NCBI GenBank assembly: GCA_920105805.1
Contig: CAKKTI010000046.1
Coordinates: forward strand, 19,838 to 83,837
DNA from: Condylostoma magnum
Lineage: Eukaryota > Ciliophora > Heterotrichea > Heterotrichida > Condylostomatidae
Length of the DNA stretch: 64,000 nucleotides
Direction: 5' to 3'
Positions within the stretch are counted from its first letter, which is position 1, and every line of letters starts with the position of its first letter. Below are positions 47,351 through 57,841 of the stretch, in pieces. The notes below the pieces were generated by a model. It made no database searches, was not told where the DNA came from, and was given only the letters and a program-made list of their open reading frames with translations. A program made the position numbers and the translations under genes.

Positions 47351-47545
47351 TAATTGAAATAATAAAAACTAGTATTCATAGTTTTAAATTTGGTATAAAG
47401 GGTTTAATACAATAAGATCTAGATTTGTTTAAAATTATTGCTTATAAGAGGTTTAGTAATTATTAAGTGTTTAATATATACAGCAATCACTTTTAAGTAA
47501 TTGTACTAAATACTTTAAAATAGCATAAAACGGATATAATAAAAA

Positions 47546-49081
47546 ATGGAATTAACACCTAAATAGCTAGTATCAGCTGTGTTACTTGTAAACGTATTAT
47601 TACTACTATACGGACTCTATAGCTCTCCTTAGTCACCAGTAGTCCGCATAAGAGAGCTACAACTTTTAGAGGACACAATTTACCATAACAATTGGCAAGA
47701 TTCACCTTAATGGGAAATGTACCTAGATACTCTTTAAACTCATAAATCTCACTAGCAAATCTCCAATGACCCTGACTACTGTTAAAAAGTAGCTTAATTC
47801 CGTCAACAATACCCAATCCAACTTGACGAAACAGGCCAAGTAGCCAAAGAAAGCCGAGTCATCTTCTCAGACTTTGCAAGATCCTAATACCCTAAAAGAG
47901 TCTATGAAAGCAGAGTCAGATTTGTAATGCGTTAGCATTATGCAGGAATGAATAACACTTTTATAGGAATGGAGCCATTGCGTGAAGACATAACCATGTT
48001 CTTTCACCTGAGTGCCCTGTGGCACCAATACCACGAAATCGGTAAAAACTTCTTATGTGAGGGCTAAATGTACAACCATATACCAGGAAACATTTATTTG
48101 AGCTATAAAGACACCATAGCTTCAAGTCTTAGAGAGTATTACAATAAGAATTACAAGGACAGGCCTCATTGCTTTAATCCCTGGGAAATTCACCCTTACA
48201 CCATGGTGCTGGATGATAAGCAACTATGTAAGAAGTTTATAAAGGAGCTAATGACTACCAATCAAGACACTATTAAATGGGTTTTTAAAAAGAGTAGAGG
48301 TGCACATAATGGCAAAGGAGTGTTTATAGTAGATGATGAGGTAGCATAAGAAATAGTAGAGCAATACGAAGAAGGATAAAAGTGTGGGGAGATTGAAGGA
48401 TATATGGCCTAGTAGTATGTAGGTAGGCCTTTCCTTATAAACAATAAAAAGTTTGACTTTAGAGCTTATTTGGTAATTGCCAGCATGGACCCATTAATCA
48501 TCCTGTATCACGATGGGTTTTTAAGAATTACTTTAACTGATTTTGACGAGTCTAGTTCTGATAAAACAGCCCATTTAACTAATACTTTAGTAGCTGAAAA
48601 ATAGTTATAAGATGCCGGGATTTAAGGAAGTGAGGAGCATAAAGTACTGGAAGATTAAGGATGGTCTTTTGATCATTTTAACGAATGGATGCGGGAATAA
48701 GGGTTTGGGGAGGATTTCCTGAATACTTTTGTGAAGCCTAAAATGAAAAAGATCATGTTTCATATTGTGAGAATGAATCTAGACAAACTTCTTCATCATC
48801 CAAGGGTTTTTGAGTACTTTGGATTAGACTTTTTACTAGATTAAGATTTTAATCTTTGGTTTATTGAACTCAATTTAACCCCTTCTGTTGCGGATACTAA
48901 TAAGGAAAAGGATGATATTAATAGGAAGTTTTTAAATGATTTATTGGACTTGGAATATGCTAAGTTATAAGGAGCAAAGTTTGATGAAATTTTAAACAAG
49001 AGTTAATTTGAAGTGCTGTATGATGGTAGAATTCAAGGTTATGAGAGGTATAATGGAATACTTGATGAAGAATGTGCGTGA
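47546..49081 (+). CDS. Tubulin-tyrosine-ligase-family protein with N-terminal membrane anchor
   Basis: About 511 residues. A membrane span near the start (LVSAVLLVNVLLLLYGLY) precedes a TTL ATP-grasp domain. Signatures are 'IHPYTMVLDDKQLCKKFIKE', 'WVFKKSRGAHNGKGVFIV', 'YMAQQYVGRPFLINNKKFDF', 'RAYLVIASMDPLIILYHDGF', 'TAHLTNTLVAEK', 'FEYFGLDFLLDQDFNLWFIE' and 'LNLTPSVA'. TTL proteins add tyrosine, glutamate or glycine to tubulin. The membrane anchor is unusual for tubulin modifiers, so another acceptor is possible. The end is ambiguous between TGA (49,079-49,081) and TAA (49,088-49,090). Confidence 0.85.
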
Positions 49082-49239
49082 TTCAGTTAATAAATATAAT
49101 TTAAATATGATTTATGTGTTGATTAGTTGTTCTTAAAACGACAAATGGACTTGATCTTTACAGTGCAGCAATATATATTAATTATCCTCTCCTTTAATAT
49201 TTCCAACTATATTAGCTTTCCCCTTCATTTATAAACGAA

Positions 49240-50020
49240 ATGGCTTAAAGAGAACCCTGTCCTGGTAGAATAATGGATGACTTGGGAGGAGCTTTCTCAA
49301 TGGGATGTGTGGGAGGTGGATTATTTTACTTTCTTAAAGGATTTTACAACGCTCCCTCTAGAGAGCGTTTACGAGGAGCAATGACAGCAGTAAAGATCCG
49401 TGCTCCAATTCTCGGAGGAAGTTTTGCTATGTGGGGCGGTATATTTGCTAGCTGTGACTGCGGGTTTCTATTTCTACGCCAGAACGACTCTCCTACTAAC
49501 GCGGTTGGTGCGGGATTTTTAACGGGAGGAATCCTGGCTGTTAGATCAGGCTATTAGATAGCCTGGAGAAATGCGGTGGCAGGTGGAATTATACTTGGAA
49601 TTATAGAGGGAGTAAACATAGCATACACAAGTAGTAGCATAAGAAAACAGATGGAGATGATGGAGGTTGTTAATAAAATATAGATGGAGAGAGAGATCAG
49701 AAAAATGAAGGGGTTGCCAGATTTTACTTAGGATGAGATAAAGGCAAGGCTAGAGCCCCCGCAGTAGCCTGGATTTTTTAAAAGGCTGTTTGGAGGGGAA
49801 GAACAATATACAAGTGGANNNNNNNNNNNNNNNNNNNNNNNNNNNNNNNNNNNNNNNNNNNNNNNNNNNNNNNNNNNNNNNNNNNNNNNNNNNNNNNNNN
49901 NNNNNNNNNNNNNNNNNNGATTTTACTTAGGATGAGATAAAGGCAAGGCTAGAGCCCCCGCAGTAGCCTGGATTTTTTAAAAGGCTGTTTGGAGGGGAAG
50001 AACAATATACAAGTGGATGA
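49240..50020 (+). CDS. TIM17: TIM17-like import translocase subunit, interrupted by assembly gap
   Basis: The true protein is about 193 residues: exon sequence 49,240-49,818 plus the stop at 50,018-50,020, since 49,919-50,017 repeats 49,720-49,818 exactly. It starts [20 protein letters not shown], the TIM17 N-terminus. Four membrane segments with Gly zippers are visible ('[18 protein letters not shown]', '[17 protein letters not shown]', '[17 protein letters not shown]', '[14 protein letters not shown]'). The C-terminal tail is charged ('[20 protein letters not shown]') and ends EEQYTSG plus TGA. It forms part of the TIM23 channel in the mitochondrial inner membrane. Confidence 0.93.
49819..49918. 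other. Assembly gap (100 N) inside TIM17
   Basis: 100 N flanked by a 99-bp exact repeat (49,720-49,818 equals 49,919-50,017). The scaffolder did not merge overlapping contig ends. Collapsing the repeat leaves a perfect TIM17 frame, so no real sequence is missing. Confidence 0.95.
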
Positions 50021-50040
50021 GTAGTTGTATTAACATTTTT

Positions 50041-52872
50041 ATGGATAGAAGAATTTCTAAGTTTACATAGCTTACATTGTCTCCCAAGGCTTAGTTAGGG
50101 ATTTATCAGTCTAATCAGAGGAGCTATAAGCCACTGTCGTTAACTGATAATAGAAGAGGATAGTATAAATCTGAATCTGTAGGAAGATTGAAAGTTTAGT
50201 AGAAGTTGGATACTACTAGGACCACCACTGTTAATAAACTTCAGCCTATTAAAAGTGAAAGGTTTAAATTTGTTCCAGTAGAAGAGATTAAAGTACAGGA
50301 AAAGTTAAATTCTTAGTTTAGAGCTGGACAGGTATAAAGAGAGTTGTTTAAAAGGGAAGTACAAGGAACTAAAATGATGTCTGGGCTGTAAGATGTACTG
50401 ATAAGCATAGAAAGTGCTATGATCGAAGTTATTAACAGTAACTGGGATAGTTCAGATTGAAGATTAAATGTAATAAGTTTACTTGAGTATATTGAAAAGA
50501 ATTATTTAAAGGTAGGGCAATCCATTGCTAAAAGTGAAAAGGAAAGTAACTAGGAAAGTATGCAGAAAGATCATAAAATTGATTAATAAAAATAACAATT
50601 AGAAAATTTACATGATTAGCACTAAGTTGTTAAAAATTTAAGAAGTTAATTAGAATAAAATGCAAATGTTTCAAAACATGGCAAAATTATTGAACTAAAA
50701 GAAAGGAAATGATAGATTGAAAAATTTTAGTATATCGAAAAAATTCAACTAATGGAATAGCATATTGAAGATTTGAAGCATTGAACAAATAAAGAAGATT
50801 TAGAATAATAATTAAAAGACTAAAAGGATGAAAATGAATAGTTAAAATAAACTATACAAAATATAGAGCAAAGTAAAGAAGCTACAGTAGCTAGATTAAA
50901 TTTACTTATGGATAGAATGAATAAAAAGTACTAAAAAGGATAAAAGCTTGTTTAAAGTGTAGATTAAATTAAGTTACAATTGAATGAAAAAATACGAAAA
51001 CTTGAGAAAAACAATAGTAAACAGTTGCACCAAATCAATTAATTAAAGCACGGTTTATACATGATGTAAGAAGATTCTAATAGAATTTATATCTTTAAGG
51101 ACAAATATGAGCAAACTTTATAATAATTGCAATAATCCAAAGAAAAATATGCTTAATTAGAGCTGAATATAGCTGCAGGAAATTTAACACTTGCTCATGA
51201 AGGTGTTATATGGGTGCCATTAGATGACCCAATTTTCCAATATGTAAGAAACCAATAAGATATTAGCTACGACCATAAAGTAGTTTAGTCCTTACTAGAC
51301 ATAGCAGATTAAGACAATATATACGACGAGCCTAATGTAATATCAGAGAACAAATATGTAAGTGTAAATGATGTAGATCTAAGCAAATTCAGATTTAATC
51401 GCCCTAAATTCTCAGTGTTCTTATAATTCGATCAAACTCATTAAGTGTAATATGAAGTACCCTTTAATAATTACTTGTTAACTCTTATAAGAGGAATTAT
51501 GGACTCTAAGTACTACGACTAACTTTTCACATCTTTTGAGACTGGAAGACAACCTCTAAGATTCCCGGAATTTGTGTATTCCTGACTTGGTAGCTTTTGC
51601 ATTGATGAAGGAACACGATAAGTAAAGGAACTGGATTGATGGAAAAAGGAATAAGCTGATAAGTTGAGATTATAGCTGTTAGTTGCTTTATAATAAGAAA
51701 AAAACAAGAGGATATGGGAAATCTACAATTTTATAGGATTTTTAAATGAAGACAACGACACTGATGAGCTGGCATTTTTCTTACACTGCAGATTTTTGTT
51801 ATTTAAAGGACCTCAGTTAGCATTAACACCTGGAAGATTTGCAGCTGTTCATTTCATTTCCTTGAATATTGTATACGATGTGATAGATTTAGTCATGAGT
51901 AAATTAAGCTAAGATGATATAATCGATTTAAAAACGGTTTTACAGTAAAAAGCTAGAAATAAAAATAATGTTCTTACAGTTGATAGTGCTTTTGTACTAA
52001 GATTGCTTTTAGAATACTATATAAGAGAGAAAAAGGCTAAATTCCTGGCAATTAAAGAATTGTTTAGACTTGCTCCACGTAAAGAAGGTCGTATTACATT
52101 TGAGACGTTTAGAGTTATTTGTAATAATATAGATGCATAAATAGCAGAGTCACATATAGCCATGATGTTCAGGGAAATATGACTTATATCCGATGGGAAA
52201 ATAAACGCAGGAGTATTCTTCCTATGTGCCAATGAACATTGAATCTTCTATCAATGTCTTCATCTTCCTAGTATGTGGCCAACCATTCCACTGAATTAGT
52301 ATGGTGATATTGACACTGAAGCTAGCAATTATGCTAAGCAGATGGGATAAATAATCGATATCTATGAAAAGAGTAGAAATAAGTTTAACATGATCAAAGA
52401 TGTTATTAAAAGTATTGGAGTGCCTAGCATTATGGAATCAATTACAAAGATTGAAGAGCTGATGAAGTAAAAGGGGCAGTAGCCATTAGGAGTGTATAAG
52501 AATTGAAATATAAAGGATACTTTCAGACATTTATGGAACTACATAGTCTAAATAGCAGTTGTATTTGAGGAATACAATAATTTTAATTTGAATGTATTTG
52601 ATATATAAAATGACACCGATCTGCAATCGTGCAGTATAATGTAAGCATGTGAGCCATTCATAATGAAACTTTAATAACTATCAGTAGACAGATTCACAAC
52701 AAAAGTAGCAATTAGACGCATACAGCGAAACTGGAAAGAAAAAGCTAAAAAGAACTTAGCACTAGCAGCAACTGTTTTTAAAGCAAGGAATAAACTTAGA
52801 AGAGGACTTAAGAAAAGATCAAGTAGGACTTAGTTAAATTAAATTAAAAGCCCGGTACTAAGCAAAATTTAA
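50041..52872 (+). CDS. Large coiled-coil protein with IQ-like motif
   Basis: About 943 residues. The coiled coil covers roughly residues 150-390 ('QQLENLHDQHQVVKNLRSQL', 'LKQTIQNIEQSKEATVARLN'). A helical folded C-terminal part follows ('RFAAVHFISLNIVYDVIDLV', 'FLAIKELFRLAPRKEGRITF'). Near the end 'AIRRIQRNWKEKAKKNL' fits an IQ calmodulin-binding motif. At least eight TGA codons read as Trp, some in pairs ('KELDWWKKEQ'). No family is recognised with confidence; it looks like a ciliary or cytoskeletal protein. An ATG at 50,017 overlapping the TIM17 stop (ATGA) is in the same frame and could be the start. Stop TAA 52,870-52,872 is inferred. Confidence 0.62.
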
Positions 52873-53064
52873 ATTATTCTCAATCAGCTTAATTACAATA
52901 ATGCTAAAGAAGTAAAGGGCTGTATTGAAATCTTTTTAATAGTTGTGATGGGAGTGTAATTTAATTTACTCCTTAATGATTTGATTTTCATAGGTTGAAA
53001 TGACTCTGATTCATTATAAGAAACAACAGTTGATAGTCCTAATATAGCGTCAAGCTCCAGCTAC

Positions 53065-53292
53065 TTAAAATTTTGCAGTTTTTAAGTAGTTTTTCTAGTC
53101 TTCTTTACTTATTGATCTGTGATAAATTTTATAGGGGGCTTTCGATTCATTTCTATTTATAGCTCTTAGAAGTCACAATGGATTTCTGCATTGGAGGCCT
53201 GTGCTTATAAAAAATTTATCTGGTTCCTTGGCGCTAAGCGACAATACTTCTTATAAGGCTTTCGCATTTTCATCATAGATTTGTATAATCAT
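53065..53292 (-). CDS. Small protein, unknown
   Basis: 75 residues: MIIQIYDENAKALQEVLSLS, then 'EPDKFFISTGLQCRNPLQLL' and 'YHRSISKEDQKNYLKTAKF'. Composition and absence of reassigned codons over most of it suggest real coding. No family recognised. Stop TAA 53,065-53,067 is assumed; reading further gives a less protein-like tail. Confidence 0.45.
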
Positions 53293-53443
53293 TTTTACTT
53301 AAAATCCCGTCTTTTTAGTTTAAACGAATTAATTAAACCATTGCACTTATAAAATTTGTTAAAGTAGTATAATTTCACTATAAAGTGGTATAATAAGTGT
53401 ATCAAAAAATCTAAAATATGTTTTAATATAAATTTTAAGCGGG

Positions 53444-54319
53444 ATGCCTAAATTTCAGTCCTCAACTCATTTTAAATTTTGGTTGTTTTAGAGATAGGAA
53501 ATCACTGATAAATGCAATTTGACACTACAATTATTCAACTAATAATACGCAAACCTATCTGGATCTGATTAAATATATACAGTGTCAATTACTGTTGACG
53601 AGTAGTTCGAATTAATCCTTCATCTTTGCGTCAGTTTAGTAAGAGCTGCTAAGCATATAAAGCTACCTAATAAAGTTATATCAACTGCTGTTCACTTTTT
53701 TAGACGATTTTTCTTAGTAAAGGCCGTATGTGAGTTTGATTCAGTTTAAATGATGTGGACTTCCTTGTATCTTGCTTGTAAAACTGAGGAGATTAATTTA
53801 AGAGGAGATGTTTATTCTTTTTGCTAACTTTTTCGAGGTAGTAAGCCTGATTAAATTTTAGTATTGGAAGTATAGTTATTAGTTGCTATAAACTTTTAAC
53901 TTTGTGTATTTGATCCTTATTCTTCTTATAGGGGGATTATATAGATCTTAGAGCAAAAGTAGCAGAATATTGAGTAGTTTTAATAAGGAATTGAGTTGTT
54001 AAACTCTATTTTAGTAACTGAGCTAATTCTATCACATTCTCCAGGAGTACTAGCATTTTGAGCCTTTTAAAAAGTAGCTTATAGCTAAAACTTACATAAT
54101 GTTGTTGAGGAGGTAGCAAATGAAGTATTCTAAGGAGATATTCAAAAGTTATAAGATTCTTTTAGCCAAATTGACACATATTTTAATAATTTAGAATAGT
54201 AAAGATAAGAAGTAGAAAAGAAATACAAGGCATTATACCAAAAGGCGGGCAGTATACTTAAAAGATTCAACAGATTAAAGTACAAAGCTTCCAATAATAG
54301 AAATCTGGCTGAAACTTAA
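53444..54319 (+). CDS. CCNH: Cyclin H
   Basis: About 291 residues. It begins MPKFQSSTHFKFWLFQRQEI, like the cyclin H N-terminal helix. The first cyclin fold has 'ISTAVHFFRRFFLVKAVCEF' and 'MMWTSLYLACKTEEINLRGD'. 'DQILVLEVQLLVAINFQLCV' then 'FDPYSSYRG' leads into the second fold ('LSHSPGVLAFWAFQKVA'). A coiled tail follows. Cyclin H pairs with CDK7 in the CAK complex and TFIIH. Cyclin C/L/K/T are alternatives; the N-terminus and 'FDPYSSYRG' favour H. Stop TAA at 54,317-54,319 overlaps the stop of the convergent gene. Confidence 0.82.
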
Positions 54320-55128
54320 TAGTTATCTAGTGAATTAATTATTGATGTTGTTGAATAGTTAAGTGATGAATCCTCTGTCTTTCCATAAATACTAAAATTA
54401 ACTTCTTACTCTGGAGTACAAATTTCATCTAGTGTTCAGCCTTGCTTATCTTGTTGCATATTTGGTTTTGGGTTACATTTCTATACAACTCTAGTTCTAA
54501 GATACTAATTTTATCTTTATAGCATCTTAATTTAGTCATCTTAGCCTTTTATTATTTAATTTAAAAGTGATTTGTCAAAAAATGATTCCTATTTAGGCTA
54601 ATTAAGCTTCATGTTTTTTAACTACCGTCGTTACTCGTTGTATTTATTACTTAAGCACTATATAGCGTTACATCTACTTAAGATTCATTACTCATATCCT
54701 TATTTAATAAGTTGCAATAGCTGTGAAATAAGTGGAATTGCTTGTATAAGCTTATCAAAATATTATTAACATAGTAGATAATTTTCCTCAGGATTTTAGT
54801 ATTCAGATTTCTTTAGTTTTTATTTTATTTGCTGTTGTAAAACTACTAAATCCTATCTTTGAAGATTACTTATAATATTCTTAGTATTAAATGTTTCTTA
54901 GGGGTTAGATAAATTGATTGAACTTTTACTCAAGAAGGACTTTTATCCAGAAGTTATTGAGTTATTTATTGGTGTAGGCTTAGATAGCAGTATTGCCTAA
55001 GATGACTTATAGCAGTTTTTGAGCTATATTTGTTTATCATTGGATTATCTTCTTCTCTTGATTCTATGTACAATAGGATCTAGGTTAAACTAGTATGGTT
55101 TGACGCATTTATTAGAGTCAAAGCTCAT
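54316..55128 (-). CDS. Coiled-coil protein, unknown function
   Basis: 270 residues starting MSFDSNKCVKPYQFNLDPIV. The basic N-terminus ('HRIKRRRQSNDKQI') is followed by Ser/Asn-rich sequence, a helical segment ('YFDKLIQAIPLISQLLQLIK') and a coiled coil ('LSNKYNEQRRQLKNMKLNQ', 'GQDDQIKMLQRQNQYLRTRV'). Gln is abundant through TAA/TAG. No family recognised. The opposite strand is also open here but gives an aromatic, unnatural composition, so the minus strand is preferred. It starts 47 nt after the DHHC stop. Stop TAA 54,316-54,318. Confidence 0.6.
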
Positions 55129-55175
55129 TATTATTTACTAATCTAAATTCTTACTTTATTATGAAATGGAAAAAA

Positions 55176-56045
55176 TTAGGCTTGCTCTCTCTCATTGGTT
55201 TTAGTTGGAATAAATCATAGTAGAGGATTTAAGCCAAATATTTAAACAAAGTTCTAAATTCCTCCTGCATCGTATTAATTAGCTATTTTTTCACTTTCTG
55301 TGCATTGTTTTATAGATGCTCCTTATAAGTAATCTAATGTTGTCATATTAGAGTAAATCATTCCTATATGTGTTATAAACAATGGAAGAATCATTATGAA
55401 AGTACCAAATGAAACGATGATTTCTGTTATAATTAAAAATCCTTAAAAGAAGCCAAAAATATTACCGTAATAATAGGTTAAAACTATGAGATTTAAAGAC
55501 TAGATGTTAAAAATTATCGATCCGAGCAGTTAATAGAATAAATATAAAATAAAAGCTTTATAGTTATAGTACCCAATACACTTATCAATTCATATACAAT
55601 GGTGATCTCTTTTAAGAATACAATATCCGCATTATAAGCAATGATTAGTCCGACTTGATTTATTTATTTTACATTTATCACAGTAGTTAATATTAGTACC
55701 AATAACTATATTGTAAGCCCTGCTTGGCTCTATTCACCACATTGTTATAAAGCTTCATATTTGTAATGATAAAACTACCCAATATAAAGTTATTATCAAA
55801 TTATCTTATTAAAATTTTTCCAGTATTGGATATTTTACTAGGTGCGCTGAGAAAGGCTTTGTAGAATTTACGCTACTAATGCAATACAGTGAAAATATCA
55901 TTAAGGCTAATGCAGTAATCATATATTTGTTTATTTCTCGATTAAACAATTCCATATTAATTATTTTTGTAATTTTTGCTTTAGGAGTTAAGTGAGAATT
56001 ATGCTTATGATCTGATGAAGTTTGAATTCTACAATAACTTATCAT
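55176..56045 (-). CDS. DHHC-type protein S-palmitoyltransferase
   Basis: 289 residues, four-span layout. Two spans come first ('YMITALALMIFSLYCISSV', 'NLIITLYWVVLSLQIWSF'), then the Cys-rich domain 'NYCDKCKINKSSRTNHCLQC' and the active site 'GYCILKRDHHCIWIDKCIG'. Two more spans follow ('AFILYLFYQLLGSIIFNI', 'IIVSFGTFIMILPLFITHIG'). A TTxE-like element ('MTTLDYLQG') and 'NPLLWFIPT' come after. The Trp in DHHCIW is a TGA (55,590-55,592). It attaches palmitate to Cys of membrane-associated proteins in Golgi or plasma membrane. Stop TAA 55,176-55,178. Confidence 0.93.
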
Positions 56046-56199
56046 GTTTCCTCTTTAATCATGTATAAAATTCTATGGATATACACTTAATAATTAGTAT
56101 ATTCATTAACACTATCGAATCACAAGTAGTAAATATACATAATTTAGAGTATTTATAATGCCAATAACAATATCTTGTCTATTCTACTGATACATAAAT

Positions 56200-57738
56200 A
56201 TGGGAATTTGCTGTTCTTAAAGCTAATCAACTAATATTAACATAAATATCTTTTAGAATAAAAAACAAACAAGATCAAGTACGACAAGAGGCCAAGATAA
56301 TAGTTCTATTCAACATTAATCCGAGTAAAAGCTCTAATCCAGCTTTTACCGTCAGAAAAAGATATCAAATTATTACACCATTTATGAGGTTTTGGGAGTC
56401 GGATAGTTCGGAGTAGTAAGAAGAGGAGTAGTGAAATCAAACCCAAATCTCTAATTTGCTATAAAAACTCTAGACAAATAACAATGTACAAAATCTTTAA
56501 AAAATTTACAAAGAGAAATAGAAATCATAGTTATAATAGATCACCCTAATATCATAAAGCCCTATAGGATCTTCGAGGACTAAAAATATCTGCATATAGT
56601 GACTGAACTTTGCTATGGTGGTGAGCTACATGATAAAATAGAAAGAAATGGCTTTTTTAATGAAAGAAATTCCTGTAAGATTCTTTGGAAAATTTTATAT
56701 GCTGTGAATTATTTGCATAATATTGGTATTTGTCACAGAGATTTAAAGCCTGAAAACTTTTTATTCGATAATTAAACTGAAACACAAGAATTGAAATTAA
56801 TTGATTTTGGATTGTCTTGTAAATATTTAGACGGGAGAAATTTATCAACTAAAGTTGGAACACCTTGTTATGCTGCTCCGGAGATCTTTTAGGGACATTA
56901 CACAAATAAGTGCGATATATGGAGTATTGGAGTTATTCTGTACTATATGCTAAGCGGAGAATATCCGTATAAAGGAAAAGATTGGAGATAAATTCTTACT
57001 AATATTGAACTAGAGAGATTAAACTTTAGCTAAAATTGCTGAAATTTTATAAGCTAGGATTGCAAGAATCTTGTGTTTAAGCTTCTAGACAAAAATCCTG
57101 ATACTAGAATTACTGCATCTGAGGCTTTGTAGGATGATTTATTTAAGGTAAGGATTTCAAAGTAGAGTGAAATCAGGGAAAGCACAATTTGCTTATTGGA
57201 AAACGTAAACTTCAAAACTAGTCTTTAAAAGATTGGCTTAATGATTTACATTAAATTCATTGATTAGAATATAGAGAAAGAATTATCTAAAATTTTCAAA
57301 GCTTTTGATACTTAGAATTCGGGGATATTAACCTAACAGGACTTCAGAATAGTAATTGAATAATTAAAACTAGGAACGGATTCTATTGAGAAAATTATCT
57401 AAAACTGTAATTTTCATAATGATGAGCTTGTAAGATATTCTGAGATGCTAGCTGTATTATTCTTTTCAAAGTATTCATTAAATCAAAACCAAATTCAATT
57501 AATTTTTAGCTTTTTTGATATAGACAATTATTAGGCTATTACCAGTTAAACAATTTTTAAAACATTAAAAAGTATTGGAAGGTTTAAAAGCTTAGAAAAA
57601 TGCTAAGAAATTTTGAAAGAAGCAGATTTAAATTAGAGTAGATATTTGACTTTTCAAGAATTTTGTGATGTGATGATCGATAGCAAGAATCCTAGTAAAA
57701 GTATTAATAAATTAGATTAGCAAATGAACTGTTTATAA
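56200..57738 (+). CDS. Calcium-dependent protein kinase (CDPK)
   Basis: About 512 residues. The N-terminus MGICCSQSQS fits N-myristoylation with adjacent palmitoylation. The Gly loop is '[16 protein letters not shown]' and the catalytic Lys is in '[10 protein letters not shown]'. '[16 protein letters not shown]', '[12 protein letters not shown]', '[14 protein letters not shown]' and '[14 protein letters not shown]' complete the kinase. After a junction segment there are four EF-hand-like units ('IFKAFDTQNSGILTQQDF', '[17 protein letters not shown]', '[17 protein letters not shown]', and a more degenerate second hand). Several loops lack full calcium ligands. The stop could be TAG 57,718-57,720 or the TAA TAG pair at 57,736-57,741; the latter is used. 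Confidence 0.92.
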
Positions 57739-57841
57739 TAGATTGTTGATTACTATATTTACTTTGCATTCACTGGCATTATTATCGATAAATTTAATAA
57801 TGTACTATAAAACTGTTTTATATAGATTTAACATTTACAAA

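Noticed and set aside
49919-50017. Genuine tandem duplication in TIM17
   Set aside because: The copy is exact, 99 bp long, and separated by exactly 100 N, which is a scaffolding convention; collapsing it gives the full protein.
54400-55300. Plus-strand extension of cyclin H or a membrane protein gene at 54.4-55.3 kb
   Set aside because: The plus frame is open but has an aromatic, Leu/Ser-rich composition typical of antisense. The minus strand gives coherent coiled-coil sequence with a good start.
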